39,912 bases of DNA from Persephonella marina EX-H1 (GTDB lineage Bacteria; Aquificota; Aquificia; Aquificales; Hydrogenothermaceae): positions 1,890,373-1,930,284 of the forward strand of contig NC_012440.1 of the NCBI RefSeq assembly GCF_000021565.1, given 5' to 3'. Of the stretch, positions 1 to 7,350 are shown piece after piece. The position numbers and the translations under genes are program-made. Position 1 is the stretch's first letter. Every line of letters starts with the position of its first letter. The notes beneath the pieces are model-generated. The model searched no databases. It worked only from the letters and a program-made list of their open reading frames with translations, and had not been told where the DNA came from.

Positions 1-1
1 T

Positions 2-904
2 GTTGGGAAGTTCTGGATAGAGAAGTTTGCAAGGATTCCTGTTGAAGTTGATTACGCATCAGAGTACAGATACAGAGACAGAATAATAGATAAGAAAACT
101 GTAGTTATGGGAATAAGCCAGTCTGGAGAGACAGCAGACACAAGATTTGCCCTTTTAGATGCAAAGAATGAGGGAGCGAAAACATTATCCCTTGTTAATG
201 TTGTTGGCAGTTCACTCTCAAGGGAAACAGACTTTGTTTTATACACTTACTGTGGTCCAGAGATAGGCGTTGCAGCAACAAAAACATTTACAGCCCAGCT
301 TGTTGCACTACTGCTTTTTGCCCTTGAGGCAGGACTGGGAAGAAAAACCATTACAAAGGACGACTATGAAAAAATACACAACGAGCTTTTACATATACCC
401 TCTAAAGTGGAAGAGATCCTGAAAAAAGATGATGAGATAAAAGATCTCGCCCACAGATATATGAATGCATCAGACTTTCTCTTCCTTGGCAGGAATATAA
501 ACTACCCTATAGCATTAGAGGGAGCATTAAAGCTGAAAGAGATCTCATACATTCATGCTGAAGGATACCCGGCAGGTGAGATGAAACACGGACCTATAGC
601 CTTAATAGATGAGAAACTTCCTGTAGTCTGTGTAATTCCTAATGATAGATATTACGAAAAGATGTTCTCTAACATACAGGAAGTAAAGGCAAGGAAAGGT
701 AAAGTTATATCAGTCGCAACAGAAGGTGATAAGCAGATAGAGAATGTATCAGATGAGGTTATTTATATACCGGAAACATTGGATCCCCTATACCCTATTC
801 TAACTGTTATCCCCCTTCAGCAGCTCTCATACCACATAGCAACCCTTCTCGGTAAAGATGTTGACCAGCCGAGAAACCTTGCAAAAACTGTGACTGTGGA
901 GTAG
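2..904 (+). CDS. glmS: Glutamine-fructose-6-phosphate aminotransferase, C-terminal part (cut by window edge)
   Basis: GlmS makes glucosamine-6-phosphate from fructose-6-phosphate and glutamine, the first step to UDP-GlcNAc for peptidoglycan and LPS. Only the isomerase half is present, about 300 residues; the frame is open from base 2, so the gene begins upstream and the N-terminal glutaminase domain lies outside the window. Two SIS domains are visible: the first with the sugar-phosphate motif GISQSGETADT, the second with FLFLGRNINYPIALEGA and the catalytic-loop region EGYPAGEMKHGPIAL. The C-terminus DQPRNLAKTVTVE is the family's conserved end, so the 3' end is intact. No terminator is obvious after it; an Uma2 remnant follows at once. 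Confidence 0.95.
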   Translation, partial: VGKFWIEKFARIPVEVDYASEYRYRDRIIDKKTVVMGISQSGETADTRFALLDAKNEGAKTLSLVNVVGSSLSRETDFVLYTYCGPEIGVAATKTFTAQLVALLLFALEAGLGRKTITKDDYEKIHNELLHIPSKVEEILKKDDEIKDLAHRYMNASDFLFLGRNINYPIALEGALKLKEISYIHAEGYPAGEMKHGPIALIDEKLPVVCVIPNDRYYEKMFSNIQEVKARKGKVISVATEGDKQIENVSDEVIYIPETLDPLYPILTVIPLQQLSYHIATLLGKDVDQPRNLAKTVTVE

Positions 905-911
905 TCCGCTC

Positions 912-1016
912 ATTGAAGAGGCCGGTTATAGGGATTGATACAAAAGCCGATACTAAATAGGAGACCTAATATTAAACCTGAAAGAGCTTTTAAAAGAAGA
1001 AGATATAGAGATCTAA
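912..1016 (+). pseudogene. Remnant of an Uma2-family gene with internal deletion
   Basis: This stretch looks non-coding but carries two pieces of the Uma2-like proteins found elsewhere in the window. At 925-957 one frame reads VIGIDTKADTK, matching VVIEVDTKADLKK of the intact gene at 2383. At 957-1016 a second frame reads IGDLILNLKELLKEEDIEI followed by a stop, matching the ends of the genes at 2383 (IEDIKLNLHQLLKEE) and 27339 (IDDIDLNLEDLLKKEGIDL). About 60 to 70 residues between them are missing and the frame is shifted, so this is a decayed copy. Its position just before sat places Uma2 sequences on both sides of sat. Confidence 0.7.
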
Positions 1017-1075
1017 ACCCCTTCAAGCCTCACAAAATCAATATTCCAACCCAATCAAATTCCTTAAAAACAGAT

Positions 1076-1091
1076 AATCTGATAAAATCTT
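1076..1091 (+). promoter_or_regulatory. Putative promoter element upstream of sat (16-mer shared with the porin gene)
   Basis: The sequence AATCTGATAAAATCTT lies 43 bases before the sat start. The identical 16-mer occurs on the minus strand at 36113-36128, 34 bases before the porin start. GATAAAAT resembles a -10 hexamer; no convincing -35 box was found. A promoter role is inference. Confidence 0.35.
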
Positions 1092-1134
1092 GTATTAGAA
1101 AAATATAAATAATCTAATAAGCAAGGAGGTATAA

Positions 1135-2295
1135 ATGTTAAATCCACACGGAGGAAAACTGATCAACAAAATCGCAACAGAAGAGGAAAGAAAGGATCTG
1201 ACTGAAAAGGCAAAAACTCTGAAAAAAATAGTTATAGCTGACAGATATGTTAGCGACTGTGAGATGATAGCCAATGGAGGATTTTCTCCTCTTGATGGTT
1301 TTATGACAAAAGAGGATGCAGAAAGTGTAATCAATGATATACAGCTGAAAAACGGCCTTTTATGGGCTATTCCTATAGTTCTTCCTGTTGGGGAGGATGT
1401 TTTTAACCAGATAAAGATAGGTGATGAGGTTGCCCTGTACGACAGACATAACAGACCTATAGCCATTATGGTTGTTGAAGACAAATACACACTTGATCTT
1501 GAAAACTACTGTAAGAATGTTTTTAAAACAACAGATATAGAACATCCAGGTGTAAAGGTTGTAAAATCAGCAGGAAATAAGTTTATAGGTGGAGAGATAA
1601 TAAGACTTTTAAACAGACCTGTAAGGGAAGGTATTGATGAGAAATACTACCTTGATCCTGCACAGGTAAGGGAAAACATAAAAAACAAAGGCTGGAAAAA
1701 GATTGTAGCATTCCAGACAAGAAACCCTATACACAGAGCACATGAATACATAATAAAGGTTGCCCTTGAGCCTATGGACGGTGTGATGATACACCCACTT
1801 GTTGGAGAGACAAAGCCAGATGATATCCCGGCAGATGTAAGAATGAAATGTTACGAGGTTCTGATAGATAACTACTTCAACAGGGAAAAGGTTCATCTAA
1901 GCGTTTTACCTGCATCTATGCATTATGCAGGTCCAAGGGAAGCTATACATCATATGCTTATGAGAAAGAACTATGGAGCTACACATATGATAATAGGCAG
2001 AGACCATGCAGGAGTGGGCGATTATTACGGAACATACGAGGCACAGGAGTTTGTTGAGCAGTTCGTTGATCAGCTTGAGATACAGCCTCTAAAGTTTGAA
2101 CACTCTTTTTACTGTACAAAATGTGAAAATATGGCTTCTTTCAAGACATGTCCACATCCAAAAGAGGATCATATACACCTCAGCGGAACAAAGGTAAGAG
2201 CCATGCTGAGGGAAGGGAAAAGGCCTCCAAAGGAGTTCTCCAGACCTGAAGTTGCAGATATCCTTATAAAATGGGCAACAGGTAAAAACGGATAA
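1135..2295 (+). CDS. sat: Sulfate adenylyltransferase (ATP sulfurylase)
   Basis: ATP sulfurylase joins sulfate and ATP to give APS and pyrophosphate, or runs in reverse during sulfur oxidation. The protein has 386 residues, the usual size of the single-domain bacterial and archaeal Sat/MET3 type; it is not fused to APS kinase. Visible motifs are the nucleotide-binding FQTRNPIHRAHEYI near residue 196, the loop HPLVGETKPDD, and GRDHAGVGDYYG near residue 285. A CTKCENM...KTC group near residues 323-337 resembles the zinc-binding site of thermophilic Sat enzymes, and the C-terminal HLSGTKVRAMLREGKRPP is also conserved. AAGGAGGT precedes the ATG by about 5 bases. The downstream cysQ and cysC suggest the APS is used to make PAPS, although a dissimilatory role cannot be excluded. 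Confidence 0.96.
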   Translation: MLNPHGGKLINKIATEEERKDLTEKAKTLKKIVIADRYVSDCEMIANGGFSPLDGFMTKEDAESVINDIQLKNGLLWAIPIVLPVGEDVFNQIKIGDEVALYDRHNRPIAIMVVEDKYTLDLENYCKNVFKTTDIEHPGVKVVKSAGNKFIGGEIIRLLNRPVREGIDEKYYLDPAQVRENIKNKGWKKIVAFQTRNPIHRAHEYIIKVALEPMDGVMIHPLVGETKPDDIPADVRMKCYEVLIDNYFNREKVHLSVLPASMHYAGPREAIHHMLMRKNYGATHMIIGRDHAGVGDYYGTYEAQEFVEQFVDQLEIQPLKFEHSFYCTKCENMASFKTCPHPKEDHIHLSGTKVRAMLREGKRPPKEFSRPEVADILIKWATGKNG

Positions 2296-2382
2296 GCAAC
2301 GAAAAAGTTTCGTAAGACTGAAATATTGTTATAAATAGAGGTTATATTTATATTAAAGTTACCAAAGTATCTGGAGGCTAAA

Positions 2383-3018
2383 ATGCCAGCTCTTGCAGAA
2401 AAGAAAAAACCAAAAACAACAGGGGAAAAGAAAAAAGGTCGTCCCAAAATACCGGACTATTTAGTATACGAAATACTGGGAAACAAAAAGATCTACTACA
2501 GGGACTACAAGAAGGTTTTATCTGGAGAACTTCCACCGGAGGCTGTTATGGGAAGCAGTGACTTACAGGCATGGATAATCTTTTTAATAACATCTTTTTT
2601 ATCAAAGAAAATTGACCTAAAGAAATATATGGTTCTTATCAACGAAGTAGGATACTTTTACACACCTTCCCGCTCAAAAAAATGGCTTAATCTTGATATT
2701 GCAATCATAAACAGAAAAAAACTGGGTAAACCTGCCGGAACTTATCTGAAAGTTCCTCCAGAGGTTGTTATTGAGGTTGACACTAAGGCGGATCTTAAAA
2801 AGTTTGGTTCGGAAATGGATTATTTCTTGAAAAAAACAGAAACACTTTTAGAGAGTGGTGTGAAAAAAGTTATATGGATCTTTACAAAAGAGAAAAAGCT
2901 CCTGGTTGGAGAAAAAGGAAAGAGATGGTTTATAACAGACTGGGATGACAATATTGATCTCATAGAAGATATAAAGCTAAACCTACATCAGCTTTTAAAG
3001 GAGGAATCCGGAGAATAA
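2383..3018 (+). CDS. Uma2-family putative restriction endonuclease (PD-(D/E)XK fold)
   Basis: This 211-residue protein belongs to the Uma2/DUF820 family, which is predicted to have the PD-(D/E)XK nuclease fold. Members are numerous in cyanobacteria and some thermophiles and their cellular role is unsettled. The candidate active site is LNLDIAIINRKK (Asp) followed by PPEVVIEVDTKADLKK (Glu and a nearby Lys). The N-terminus is very basic (KKKPKTTGEKKKGRPK), which would suit nucleic-acid binding. TCTGGAGG precedes the ATG. The stop is 3 bases before the MNT gene at 3022, so the two are probably co-transcribed. The closest relative in the window is the minus-strand gene at 27339, which shares the YYRDY...LSGE...EVMGSS and WFITDW segments. 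Confidence 0.8.
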   Translation: MPALAEKKKPKTTGEKKKGRPKIPDYLVYEILGNKKIYYRDYKKVLSGELPPEAVMGSSDLQAWIIFLITSFLSKKIDLKKYMVLINEVGYFYTPSRSKKWLNLDIAIINRKKLGKPAGTYLKVPPEVVIEVDTKADLKKFGSEMDYFLKKTETLLESGVKKVIWIFTKEKKLLVGEKGKRWFITDWDDNIDLIEDIKLNLHQLLKEESGE

Positions 3019-3021
3019 TTC

Positions 3022-3330
3022 ATGACTGATCTCAAAGAAAAGAGAGTTCGCCTTTCCGAAGAAGAGATAAAAGCCATAAAAGAAACAGCAAAAGAGATCT
3101 TTGGAGAAAAAACAAAAGTATATCTTTTTGGAAGCAGAACAGATATACACAAAAAAGGTGGAGATATAGACATCCTTATCGTTCCAAAGGAAAAAAAAGA
3201 CCTATTTAAGAAAAAGATAAAGCTATCTTCAAAACTTGAAAATATTTTAGGGAAACCTGTTGATGTAATAGTAAGCAGAGATAAAAACAAACCGATAGAA
3301 AGGGAAGCTTTAAAAGGGGTTAAAATATAA
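3022..3330 (+). CDS. MNT-type minimal nucleotidyltransferase (copy A)
   Basis: This 102-residue protein has the minimal nucleotidyltransferase core, YLFGSRTDIHKKGGDIDI, with the GS...DxD signature (nine residues between GS and DID) that binds nucleotide and metal. In the MntA-HepT toxin-antitoxin type, such proteins AMPylate and so silence a neighbouring HEPN RNase. Here the HEPN partner that should follow is only a fragment (3378-3487), so copy A is an antitoxin-like protein without an intact adjacent toxin. It starts 3 bases after the Uma2 gene, with a GGAG-type ribosome site inside the Uma2 end. It is clearly paralogous to the copy at 7039, sharing EEEIKAIKETA and FGSRTDI.KKGGDID. Confidence 0.82.
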   Translation: MTDLKEKRVRLSEEEIKAIKETAKEIFGEKTKVYLFGSRTDIHKKGGDIDILIVPKEKKDLFKKKIKLSSKLENILGKPVDVIVSRDKNKPIEREALKGVKI

Positions 3331-3351
3331 AGAAGACTAACCTATTTTTAA

Positions 3352-3381
3352 GAGACTAAAACACCAGGTATTTTGCTGTGA
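3352..3381 (+). pseudogene. Remnant of the C-terminus of another MNT gene
   Basis: This stretch reads ETKTPGILL then TGA, resembling the end ARETGVLL-TGA of the intact MNT gene at 7039-7350. The stop codon overlaps the GTG of the HEPN fragment as GTGA, exactly as in the intact pair at 7347. MNT copy A already ended at 3330, so this is the tail of a second MNT copy left by deletion or recombination. Confidence 0.5.
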
Positions 3382-3487
3382 AGGATATAGAAATACATCT
3401 ACTGAGACATAAAAAGCTTTATAACGAGATAGAAAAGCATATAAAAAGATTAGAGTATGCTATGCTTTTGATCAGCTAAAAGTATAA
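3378..3487 (+). pseudogene. Truncated HEPN gene, frameshifted by a 5-bp tandem duplication
   Basis: The GTG-initiated frame reads VKDIEIHLLRHKKLYNEIEK and continues HIKRLEYA, nearly identical to the start of the intact HEPN protein at 7347. The tandem duplication ATGCT-ATGCT at 3457-3466 then shifts the frame and a stop follows at 3477. Removing one ATGCT restores EYAFDQLKV, matching EYAFDELQK of the intact copy, but a stop follows at 3485-3487. The remaining roughly 120 residues, including the catalytic RX4HXY motif, are missing. The gene is therefore both frameshifted and truncated. Confidence 0.75.
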
Positions 3488-3497
3488 AAGGTGACTG

Positions 3498-3798
3498 ATG
3501 AACACTACTAAAAGACAGGCTTGAGGAAGAGGAGATAAAAATCATCAAAGATGCTGTGAAAAAATACGATCCAGATGCTGAGATCATAATCTTTGGAAGC
3601 AGAACTGACCTGACAAAGAAGGGAGGAGATATAGACATACTTGTTGTATCAGATAAAATAGATTACAGAAAAAGAAGAAAGATCCGCGTGGATCTTCTTT
3701 TAAAACTTGGAGAGAGAAAGATAGACCTGATAATTACGGACAATCCTGAAAAAAGCGAGTTCACAAAAATGGCGTATAAATACGGAGTAAGAATTTGA
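3498..3798 (+). pseudogene. MNT-type nucleotidyltransferase (copy B), probably frameshifted near its start
   Basis: From 3502 one frame is open to the stop at 3798 and encodes an MNT core with IIIFGSRTDLTKKGGDID. That frame has no ATG near its beginning; the first in-frame start is GTG at 3556, which would drop the N-terminal helix seen in the paralogues. An ATG at 3498 has a good ribosome site (AAAAGGTGA) but its frame stops after eight codons. Removing one A from the run at 3510-3513 joins them into MNTTKDRLEEEEIKIIKDA, which aligns with the N-termini of the copies at 3022 and 7039. A one-base insertion, or a sequencing error, is the likely explanation; a shortened product from GTG 3556 remains possible. 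No HEPN gene follows. Confidence 0.65.
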
Positions 3799-3809
3799 AG
3801 GAGTTACGT

Positions 3810-3817
3810 GGTATAAT
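3810..3817 (+). promoter_or_regulatory. Extended -10 promoter before cysQ
   Basis: TGGTATAAT (TATAAT at 3812-3817 with a TG one base upstream) forms an extended -10 element 20 bases before the cysQ start. No good -35 box is present, as is usual for extended -10 promoters. It would allow cysQ, the permease and cysC to be expressed independently of the broken MNT genes. Confidence 0.5.
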
Positions 3818-3837
3818 AAAATCAAAAAGAGACAGAT

Positions 3838-4647
3838 ATGAAGGATCTAATCAATGAACTTATAAAAATTTCTAAAGAAGCAGGAAAAGAGATATTAGAT
3901 GTATACAGCTCTTATATATCCGTTGAGTACAAGGAAGATAAATCACCTCTGACAGAGGCAGACAAAAGATCCCATCAGGTGATAACAGACAGTCTTGAAA
4001 AAATATCAAGCTACCCAGTTCTGAGTGAAGAAGGAAAAGATATACCATATAACGAGAGAAAGAACTGGGAATACTTCTGGATGATAGATCCGTTAGACGG
4101 AACAAAAGAATTCATAAAAAGAAATGGAGAGTTTACAGTCAATATAGCCCTCATACACAAAAACAGACCAGTTCTCGGTGTTGTTTACGCACCGGCAATT
4201 GATACACTCTATTACGGCGGTAAAGATATAGGAGCTTACAAGATCAATAACAATGAGACTGCTGATCTAAACAGTATAAAACCATCTGAAGAATATCCGA
4301 AAAGAATTACAGTTGTTGCTAGTAAATCGCATCTAAACGAGGAAACAAAAGAGTTTATAAAAATGCTTGAGAATTTTTATGAGAATGTTGAGACCACATC
4401 TATAGGATCTTCCCTCAAAATATGCCTGTTAGCAGAAAAAAAGGCTGATATATATCCCCGTATAGCACCGACTATGGAATGGGATACGGCGGCTGCCCAC
4501 GCAGTATTGAACGCAGCTGGAGGCAGAATTATCAGGTATGAAAAAATCCAGAACCTTCAAGATCTTAAAGACCTGCCAGAAATAGAGTACAACAAAGAAA
4601 ATCTTTTAAATCCACACTTTGTAGCCATAAGGTCAGATGTCTTTTGA
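3838..4647 (+). CDS. cysQ: 3'(2'),5'-bisphosphate nucleotidase CysQ
   Basis: CysQ hydrolyses PAP, the by-product of PAPS-dependent sulfotransfer or reduction, to AMP and phosphate; related enzymes also act on inositol phosphates. The 269-residue protein has the full metal-binding set of the inositol monophosphatase superfamily: EDKSPLTEADKRSH near residue 33, LSEEGKDI near 62, WMIDPLDGTKEFI near 80 and the C-terminal EWDTAAAHAVLNAAGG near 215. PLDGTKEF favours CysQ over plain inositol monophosphatase. The gene overlaps the permease at 4637 by 11 bases, so they are translationally linked. With cysC and sat nearby it points to real flux through PAPS. Confidence 0.92.
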   Translation: MKDLINELIKISKEAGKEILDVYSSYISVEYKEDKSPLTEADKRSHQVITDSLEKISSYPVLSEEGKDIPYNERKNWEYFWMIDPLDGTKEFIKRNGEFTVNIALIHKNRPVLGVVYAPAIDTLYYGGKDIGAYKINNNETADLNSIKPSEEYPKRITVVASKSHLNEETKEFIKMLENFYENVETTSIGSSLKICLLAEKKADIYPRIAPTMEWDTAAAHAVLNAAGGRIIRYEKIQNLQDLKDLPEIEYNKENLLNPHFVAIRSDVF

Positions 4648-6397
4648 AGTATTAATCTTACTTGCGGTTATATTATTCTTAATATCTGGTCTATATTTAG
4701 AGATCTTTCATCCTGCTGCTGTCTTTTTTATTGCAGTATCGGTTCTTGTACTGACAGGTGTCCTGACACCATCTGAGGCCTTATCAGGCTTTTCAAACGA
4801 ACAGATAGCCACAATAATCCTTCTCTTACTTGTCAGCAATCTCGTACAGAAGATGGGAATAGTGAACTACTATTTCTCAAAGATACTTAAAGAAAATCTC
4901 ACATACAGAAGTTTCTTAGGAAAAATGTTTATTATGGTCTCTTCCCTGTCTTCATTCCTGAATAACACACCTATCGTTGCTATGCTCATTCCATATGTTT
5001 ACGACTGGAGTAAAAAAAAGAAGATAGCCCCTTCAAAACTTCTCATTCCCCTATCTTATGCAGCTATCCTCGGTGGAACGGTAACACTTATAGGAACATC
5101 AACAAACCTTCTCGTAAACGGCCTTGTAGTTGAAAACGATCTTAAACCTCTTGAGATATTTGATTTTGCCTATGTGGGAATTCCCGCTGCTATAGCAGGA
5201 TTTTTATACATGTTTTTTATCGGATACAGGCTTCTTCCTGATAGAAAAGATGTTCTTGAGTCTTTTTTAGAAAGAAAAAAGGAGTATATAGTTGAAACTG
5301 TGATAAGAAAGGGTTCTCCCCTTATAGGAAAATCTGTAAAAGAAGCCCAGCTGAGAAATCTAAAAGGTTTATTTCTGATAGAGATAATTAGAAAACAAAA
5401 AAAGATATACCCTGTTTCACCACAGGAGATTCTGGAGGAAGATGATATTCTTATCTTCGCAGGCCAGACAGACTCCATCACAGATCTGATATCCTCAAAA
5501 ACAGGATTATCACTGCCCGATTTCTGTATAGTAAACAGCGAAAAAGTAGATGTTGTTGAGGTTGTTATATCAAATAACTCCTCTCTGATAAATAAAAAAG
5601 TAAGGGATACGGACTTTAGAGCAAAGTTTGATGCTGCTATACTGGCTGTTCACAGAAACGGGGAAAAACTGAGGGGAAAGATTGGAGAGATATCTTTAAA
5701 ACCTGGAGATCTCCTGCTTTTAATAACCGGAAAGGATTTCTGGAAGAGAGCCGAGGACACAACGGATTTTTATATAGTCTCTAAAATAAGGGAGATCTTC
5801 AACATTGACACAAAAAAGGGGAACCTCGTTTTTCTAAGTTTTATATCTGTTATTATTCTGTCAGCACTGAAAATCATTCCTCTGTTTACCGGTCTTATAA
5901 TTCTTATAGCAGGATTTGTTATATTCAGAATCACCTCTTATTCTGAGATAAAAAAGGGTCTGGATATAAACCTGATAATAATCGCAGCTCTTTCTTTAGC
6001 TGTAGGAAAAGCAATGATATTAACAGGAACAGCTGATCTGCTTGCTATGTATATAAACACATTATTCTCACCTTTAGGTGTTTTTGGTGCATTGTTCGGG
6101 ATATACATACTTACAAACATTCTCACAGAGTTTGTCACAAATATAGCAGCTGCATCAATAACATTTCCAATAGCACTATCTTTAGCTTACTCACTGAATA
6201 CAGATCCAACAGCTTTTGTTCTCGCTGTAGCTTACGGAGCTTCTGCAAGCTTCATAACACCGATAGGATACCAGACAAACCTTATGGTTTATGGGGTTGG
6301 TAACTACAGATTTAAAGATTTTGTCAAGGTAGGATTACCTTTATCTTTCATCTATGCGATAATATGTATATCATTATTATTTTTTATATTTTTATAA
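4637..6397 (+). CDS. SLC13/DASS-family permease with RCK_C (TrkA-C) domains, putative sulfate transporter
   Basis: This 586-residue inner-membrane protein has hydrophobic N- and C-terminal halves (about residues 1-200 and 400-586) around a soluble middle. The halves carry the family's paired substrate and sodium motifs: SSFLNNTPIVAML near residue 112 and IGTSTNLLVNG near 152, mirrored by TEFVTNIAAASITFP near 500 and ITPIGYQTNLMVYG near 540. The middle holds two RCK_C-like domains, with KGSPLIGKSVKEAQLR near 225 and NNSSLINKKVRDTDFR near 315. This architecture matches bacterial and algal SLC13 proteins that include sulfate transporters. Its position between cysQ and cysC supports sulfate as substrate, but sodium/dicarboxylate or other anion uptake is possible. 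It lies 15 bases before cysC in one operon. Confidence 0.85.
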   Translation: MSFEVLILLAVILFLISGLYLEIFHPAAVFFIAVSVLVLTGVLTPSEALSGFSNEQIATIILLLLVSNLVQKMGIVNYYFSKILKENLTYRSFLGKMFIMVSSLSSFLNNTPIVAMLIPYVYDWSKKKKIAPSKLLIPLSYAAILGGTVTLIGTSTNLLVNGLVVENDLKPLEIFDFAYVGIPAAIAGFLYMFFIGYRLLPDRKDVLESFLERKKEYIVETVIRKGSPLIGKSVKEAQLRNLKGLFLIEIIRKQKKIYPVSPQEILEEDDILIFAGQTDSITDLISSKTGLSLPDFCIVNSEKVDVVEVVISNNSSLINKKVRDTDFRAKFDAAILAVHRNGEKLRGKIGEISLKPGDLLLLITGKDFWKRAEDTTDFYIVSKIREIFNIDTKKGNLVFLSFISVIILSALKIIPLFTGLIILIAGFVIFRITSYSEIKKGLDINLIIIAALSLAVGKAMILTGTADLLAMYINTLFSPLGVFGALFGIYILTNILTEFVTNIAAASITFPIALSLAYSLNTDPTAFVLAVAYGASASFITPIGYQTNLMVYGVGNYRFKDFVKVGLPLSFIYAIICISLLFFIFL

Positions 6398-6412
6398 GAC
6401 AGGAGGGTTTTT

Positions 6413-7027
6413 ATGTTGACTGAGGGTAAAAAATTTATAATTCCTCACAAAGGAAAAATAAAAAAAGAGGACAGACAGAAATTAAAAGGACATAAATCAG
6501 CAATACTTTGGTTTACTGGGCTTTCTGGAAGTGGAAAATCAACACTTGCACACGCTGTAGAAGAAAAGCTTTTTGAGATGGGTGTTCATACTTATGTATT
6601 AGATGGAGACAATGTTAGAAGAGGAATAAATAAAGATCTTGGATTTTCTGAAGAAGACAGAAAGGAAAATATAAGAAGGATAGGTGAGATATCAAAACTT
6701 TTTGTTGATGCTGGGATAATAGTCCTTTCAGCATTTATATCCCCATACAGAAGGGATAGAGAGTTCGTGAGAAACCTCGTTGAAAAAGATGAGTTTATAG
6801 AGATATACGTAAAATGTCCTTTAGAGGTCTGTGAAACAAGAGATGTAAAAGGTCTGTACAAAAAGGCGAGAGAAGGGCTGATAAAAAATTTCACAGGTAT
6901 AGACGATCCTTACGAAGAACCGGAAAATCCAGAAATAGTTGTTGAGACAGACAAGGAACCTCTTGAGGAAAGCGTTGAGAAGATAATAGGCTATCTTAGA
7001 AAAAAAGGTTATCTGGAAAACCTGTAG
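6413..7027 (+). CDS. cysC: Adenylyl-sulfate kinase
   Basis: CysC phosphorylates APS on the 3' hydroxyl to give PAPS, the universal sulfuryl donor. The 204-residue length fits stand-alone bacterial CysC. The P-loop GLSGSGKST lies near residues 37-45, followed by the family's [18 protein letters not shown] near 62-79 and [10 protein letters not shown] near 104-113. The C-terminal half carries the lid and APS-contact segment, [19 protein letters not shown]. Strong AGGAGG precedes the ATG. It is the last gene of the cysQ-permease-cysC unit. No PAPS reductase is seen nearby, so sulfation is at least as likely a use for PAPS as cysteine synthesis. Confidence 0.96.
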   Translation: MLTEGKKFIIPHKGKIKKEDRQKLKGHKSAILWFTGLSGSGKSTLAHAVEEKLFEMGVHTYVLDGDNVRRGINKDLGFSEEDRKENIRRIGEISKLFVDAGIIVLSAFISPYRRDREFVRNLVEKDEFIEIYVKCPLEVCETRDVKGLYKKAREGLIKNFTGIDDPYEEPENPEIVVETDKEPLEESVEKIIGYLRKKGYLENL

Positions 7028-7038
7028 TAGATTATCCT

Positions 7039-7350
7039 GTGGAAAACAAAATCACAAAAGTAAGGCTTACAGAAGAAGAGATAAAAGCAATAAAAGAAAC
7101 TGCTCAGGATATTTTTGGAAAAAAGACAGAAGTCTATCTTTTTGGTAGCAGAACGGATATAGATAAAAAGGGAGGGGATATAGATTTGTATATTATCCCA
7201 GAAAAAAGGGACAATCTGTTTGATAGAAAACTAAAGTTCCTTGTAAAGCTTAAAAGCAGAATCGGTGAACAGAAAATAGATGTTATAATAGCAGGCAGTT
7301 GTGACAAAGATATAGAAAAGGTAGCGAGGGAAACAGGGGTTTTACTGTGA
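7039..7350 (+). CDS. MNT-type nucleotidyltransferase antitoxin (copy C)
   Basis: This 103-residue MNT protein has the signature YLFGSRTDIDKKGGDIDL. GTG start at 7039, 11 bases after the cysC stop. Its TGA overlaps the GTG of the next gene (GTGA), the tight coupling typical of MNT-HEPN pairs. In the characterised MntA-HepT system the MNT protein adds AMP units to a tyrosine of the HEPN toxin and so neutralises it; that activity is inferred here from family and arrangement. It is paralogous to the copy at 3022, so the two form direct repeats on either side of cysQ-permease-cysC. Confidence 0.85.
   Translation: MENKITKVRLTEEEIKAIKETAQDIFGKKTEVYLFGSRTDIDKKGGDIDLYIIPEKRDNLFDRKLKFLVKLKSRIGEQKIDVIIAGSCDKDIEKVARETGVLL

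Noticed and set aside
1090-1118. TTGTAT-N17-TCTAAT as the sat promoter
   Set aside because: The predicted start of transcription would fall in or after the Shine-Dalgarno sequence, so the more distant GATAAAAT element was preferred.
2299-2313. ACGAAA-AAG-TTTCGT hairpin after sat as terminator
   Set aside because: The stem is short and AT-rich and no T run follows.
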